Of a DNA stretch of 7,863 nt, positions 5,689-7,863 are shown piece by piece. Location: the NCBI GenBank assembly GCA_027001525.1, contig JALTMR010000058.1, forward strand, positions 1 to 7,863. The letters are read 5' to 3'. The notes under the pieces were generated by a model. That model was not told the origin of the DNA. It saw only the letters and a program-made list of their open reading frames with translations, and searched no databases. Both the position numbers and the translations under genes were made by a program. Source of the DNA: Gammaproteobacteria bacterium (lineage in GTDB: Bacteria; Pseudomonadota; Gammaproteobacteria; Tenderiales; Tenderiaceae). Position 1 is the stretch's first letter. Every line of letters begins with the position of its first letter.

Positions 5689-5801
5689 CTTTGAAATAAT
5701 AAAACATGATATTCATATAAAGAACAATTCATTTATCTTATATAAAAATACCGTTATCTTAGGTCCATTATTTAATCGGCCTCCCCTTGAAGACAAATAC
5801 G
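5689..5801 (+). promoter_or_regulatory. AT-rich leader and promoter region of the sulfite reductase operon
   Basis: From about 5689 to 5775 the sequence turns strongly AT-rich, in contrast to the GC-rich genes on both sides. It must hold the promoter for the reductase gene. One candidate is TTGAAA (5691-5696) with TATAAA (5716-5721), five of six matches each, but the 19-bp spacer is long. Other TATA-like hexamers overlap (TTATAT near 5738, TTATCT at 5754), so the true -10 cannot be fixed by eye. By analogy with cysteine-regulon operons, a LysR-type CysB site is plausible here but not demonstrated. Confidence 0.4.
5733..5761 (+). repeat. Direct repeat TTATCTTA, two copies 21 bp apart
   Basis: Identical 8-mers TTATCTTA at 5733-5740 and 5754-5761 have starts 21 bp apart, which is two helical turns, so both face the same side of DNA. 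They lie 41-69 bp before the reductase ATG. They could be regulator half-sites. Chance is possible in AT-rich DNA. Confidence 0.45.
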
Positions 5802-7532
5802 ATGACAATAAGCACAGCCGCACAAACCAGTAACCTGGCCGACGCCCCAGGCGTCACAGCATCGAGCCACAAAGGCCCCGGAATGTATATTTACGACCAG
5901 GTTGACCAACGGATCGTGGACGAGCGGGTTGCCCAGTTTCGCGACCAGACACGCCGCTTTCTGGCCGGTGAGCTGGGGGAGGATGAGTTTCTTGCCCTGC
6001 GCCTGATGAACGGGGTTTACGTTCAGCGCCACGCCCCCATGCTGCGCGTGGCCATCCCCTACGGACTGATGGCCGCCCGGCAGATGCGCCAACTGGCCCA
6101 TATCGCCCGCCGCTATGACCGGGGCTACGGCCACTTCACCACACGTCAGAACATTCAGTTCAACTGGCCGGAAATTGAGGATATCCCCGATATTCTGGCC
6201 GAGCTGGCCGAGGTACAGATGCACGCCATCCAGACCAGCGGCAACTGCATACGCAACACCACCACCGATCCGTTGGCCGGCATTGCCGCCGATGAACTGG
6301 AAGACCCCCGGCCCTATTGCGAAATCATTCGCCAGTGGTCGACACTGCACCCCGAGTTCGCCTATCTGCCGCGCAAATTCAAAATTGCCGTAACGGGTGC
6401 CAGCAAAGACCGGGCCGCGACACTGGTGCACGACATCGGCCTGCGTATCGTCCGTAATGATGCCGGTGAGAGCGGATTTGAGGTCAGCGTAGGCGGCGGT
6501 TTGGGCCGCACCCCCATCCTCGCCAAAACACTCTGCCGTTTTCTTGAAAAGCAGCACCTCCTCTCCTACCTTGAGGCCATCGTCCGCGTCTACAACCTCC
6601 ATGGTCGGCGCGACAATAAATATAAGGCGCGCATTAAAATTCTGGTCAACGCCATGGGGGTTGAAGCCTTCCGGACGTTGGTGGATGAGGAGTGGTACAA
6701 GATCAAGGACAAGCTGCGTCTGGATGAGGCCGAAATCGAGCGGGTCAAGGCATTCTTCCGCCCGCTGGACTACGACACCGAGATCACCTCGAACCTGGAT
6801 CAGCAGAGCGCGGCGGCGCCTGACTTCGGGCGCTGGCTTCAGTACAACACCGCCGCACACAAGGTAGAGGGCTACCGCGCCGTGTTCATCTCGCTCAAAC
6901 CGACGGGCGTCGCCCCCGGCGACATCTCTGCCGATCAGATGGACCGGGTGGCCGAACTGGCTGATCGATACAGCTTTGGCCTGATCCGCAGCACCCACGA
7001 CCAGAACCTGCTCCTCGCTGATGTGAAGGAGTCGGACCTCTACGCTCTGTGGCAGCAACTCGCCGCCGCCGACCTGGCAGCCCCCAACATCGGCACCATC
7101 GCCGACATGATCTGCTGCCCGGGTCTCGACTTCTGCGCCCTGGCCAATGCCAGCTCCATCGATATCGCCAAGGAGATTCAAAGCCGCTTTGAAGACCTCG
7201 ACTACCTCTACGATCTCGGCGAAATCAAACTTAAAATGTCCGGCTGCATGAACGGCTGCGCCCATCACGACATCGGTCATATCGGTATTTTGGGAGTCGA
7301 TAAACGGGGGGTGGAGTGGTATCAGTTCACCCTGGGCGGCTACGCCGAGACCGAGGCCAAACTGGGCAAGCGCCTGGGCCGGGCCATCGCCAAAGACCGG
7401 GTTGCCGACACGGTGGAGACCCTTGTGCAGGTCTATCTTGAGCAGCGACACGAAGGCGAGCGTTTTGTTGATACCTATGAGCGCATCGGCATCGAATCAT
7501 TTAAGGAACGGGTTTATGACACAGCTAATTAA
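5802..7532 (+). CDS. cysI: Siroheme/[4Fe-4S] sulfite reductase hemoprotein (ferredoxin-type, nitrite/sulfite reductase family)
   Basis: Six-electron reduction of sulfite to sulfide for cysteine synthesis, in the cytoplasm. The 576-residue product has the duplicated ferredoxin-like half-domain and siroheme domain layout. Cluster ligands are C439-x5-C445 (in CCPGLDFC) and C482-x3-C486 (in GCMNGC). Substrate-site residues are seen in TTRQNIQFNW (113-122), SGNCIRN with R151, and LPRKFK with K192 and K194. Two lysines at the last motif match sulfite reductase (E. coli K215/K217); plant nitrite reductases have Asn at the second. The start is the ATG at 5802; a TTG at 5787 would add five residues, and the Shine-Dalgarno is weak (GAAG). 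No CysJ flavoprotein is adjacent, so ferredoxin or another donor is inferred. It overlaps the DUF934 gene. The family is often annotated simply as nitrite/sulfite reductase, and the gene name is by analogy with Pseudomonas. Confidence 0.92.
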   Translation: MTISTAAQTSNLADAPGVTASSHKGPGMYIYDQVDQRIVDERVAQFRDQTRRFLAGELGEDEFLALRLMNGVYVQRHAPMLRVAIPYGLMAARQMRQLAHIARRYDRGYGHFTTRQNIQFNWPEIEDIPDILAELAEVQMHAIQTSGNCIRNTTTDPLAGIAADELEDPRPYCEIIRQWSTLHPEFAYLPRKFKIAVTGASKDRAATLVHDIGLRIVRNDAGESGFEVSVGGGLGRTPILAKTLCRFLEKQHLLSYLEAIVRVYNLHGRRDNKYKARIKILVNAMGVEAFRTLVDEEWYKIKDKLRLDEAEIERVKAFFRPLDYDTEITSNLDQQSAAAPDFGRWLQYNTAAHKVEGYRAVFISLKPTGVAPGDISADQMDRVAELADRYSFGLIRSTHDQNLLLADVKESDLYALWQQLAAADLAAPNIGTIADMICCPGLDFCALANASSIDIAKEIQSRFEDLDYLYDLGEIKLKMSGCMNGCAHHDIGHIGILGVDKRGVEWYQFTLGGYAETEAKLGKRLGRAIAKDRVADTVETLVQVYLEQRHEGERFVDTYERIGIESFKERVYDTAN

Positions 7533-7863
7533 GAACCGCCAGCGGGTGGACGACCAATGGCTCATGCTGCCTTCAGACGTCGACCCCCGTCAGTTGCCCG
7601 AAGGTGACATCATCGTCACTGCGCCGGTTTGGCAGGCTCACCGCGAAACGTTGCTGGCTCGTAACAGCGGCCTCGGCATCACCTTGAGCGGCGATGATGA
7701 CCTGGACGTCATCGTGCCGGATCTCGACCGCTTCCAGGTCATTGCCCTGCAATTCCCCACCTTCCGCGACGGCCGTGCCTACTCCATGGCCAGACGCCTG
7801 CGCGAGCACGCTGGATACCAGGGGGAGATCCGGGCGGTGGGGGATGTGCTGCGGGATCAGTTG
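7516..7863 (+). CDS. DUF934 family protein (partial, C-terminus beyond right edge)
   Basis: The first 116 residues are present; complete members are about 160-170. The gene begins at the ATG at 7516 with AAGGA at 7503-7507. It overlaps the end of the reductase gene by 17 nt in another frame, a sign of translational coupling. The visible part includes DIIVTAPVWQAHRETLLAR (31-49) and the family signature ALQFPTFRDGRAYSMARRLR (77-96), followed by GYQGEIRAVGDVLRDQ (100-115). The biochemical function is not established to my knowledge. The family is found next to this type of sulfite reductase in many proteobacteria, so a role in electron supply or assembly for sulfite reduction is an inference from context. 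No signal peptide or membrane segment is visible. Confidence 0.9.
   Translation, partial: MTQLIKNRQRVDDQWLMLPSDVDPRQLPEGDIIVTAPVWQAHRETLLARNSGLGITLSGDDDLDVIVPDLDRFQVIALQFPTFRDGRAYSMARRLREHAGYQGEIRAVGDVLRDQL

Noticed and set aside
5475..5800. Phage or island integration at the tRNA-Arg gene
   Set aside because: tRNA genes are common attachment sites, but I see no repeated tRNA end, no integrase and no foreign genes on either side; the flanks are core genes.
5772..7451. A 559-codon open frame on the minus strand, opposite the sulfite reductase gene
   Set aside because: It is fully antisense to a clear enzyme with conserved motifs, its translation is low-complexity (Gly/Ala/Val/His-rich) with no recognisable family, and such shadows are common in GC-rich genes.
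1..7863. CRISPR array, insertion sequence or novel multi-gene defence system
   Set aside because: No regularly spaced repeats, terminal inverted repeats or transposase motifs were seen, and nearly every gene belongs to a recognisable core family.

Overview
The window looks like an ordinary chromosomal stretch from a non-enteric, polarly flagellated gammaproteobacterium. The genes are GC-rich. The order cheR-cheV on the minus strand, then flgA-flgM-flgN-PilZ/YcgR gene on the plus strand, matches the arrangement I know from Pseudomonas and relatives. The protein sequences (CheV start, CheR N-terminus, hemoprotein reductase, DUF934) also resemble that broad group. I cannot name a genus.

Layout: 1-835 (minus) is the N-terminal 278 residues of an HD-domain dGTP triphosphohydrolase that runs off the left edge, with its own likely sigma-70 promoter at 929-957. 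At 1049-2970 (minus) lie cheR and cheV, a receptor methyltransferase and a CheW-receiver coupling protein. The gap between cheV and flgA (2971-3111) is a divergent regulatory region. It has a near-consensus sigma-54 promoter facing flgA and a weaker sigma-28-like promoter facing cheV. At 3112-5474 (plus) are flgA (P-ring chaperone), flgM (anti-sigma-28), flgN (hook-filament junction chaperone) and a PilZ-domain YcgR/FlgZ-type c-di-GMP motility brake. A good sigma-28 promoter lies just before flgM. At 5524-5600 (minus) is a complete tRNA-Arg(CCU) with encoded CCA and its own promoter. An AT-rich leader (about 5689-5775) then precedes a plus-strand sulfite-reduction operon: a siroheme/[4Fe-4S] sulfite reductase hemoprotein (5802-7532) overlapped by a DUF934 gene (7516 to the right edge).

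How the genes work together: the central block is a late-flagellar and chemotaxis module. Sigma-54 would drive the basal-body chaperone flgA, and sigma-28 would drive flgM, flgN and the PilZ gene (and possibly cheV-cheR). This links the anti-sigma checkpoint, filament-junction export, adaptation of receptors and c-di-GMP braking. The right-hand operon makes sulfide for cysteine synthesis, and no CysJ flavoprotein is seen next to it.

I found no mobile element, CRISPR array or clearly new multi-gene system. The most unusual signal is in the tRNA: the normally near-invariant G19-C56 tertiary pair is replaced by what looks like a compensated U19-A56 pair. Secondary points are an anti-phage-type dGTPase beside the motility locus, a 21-bp-phased direct repeat before the sulfite reductase gene, and a predicted Tyr-Cys pair in that enzyme.
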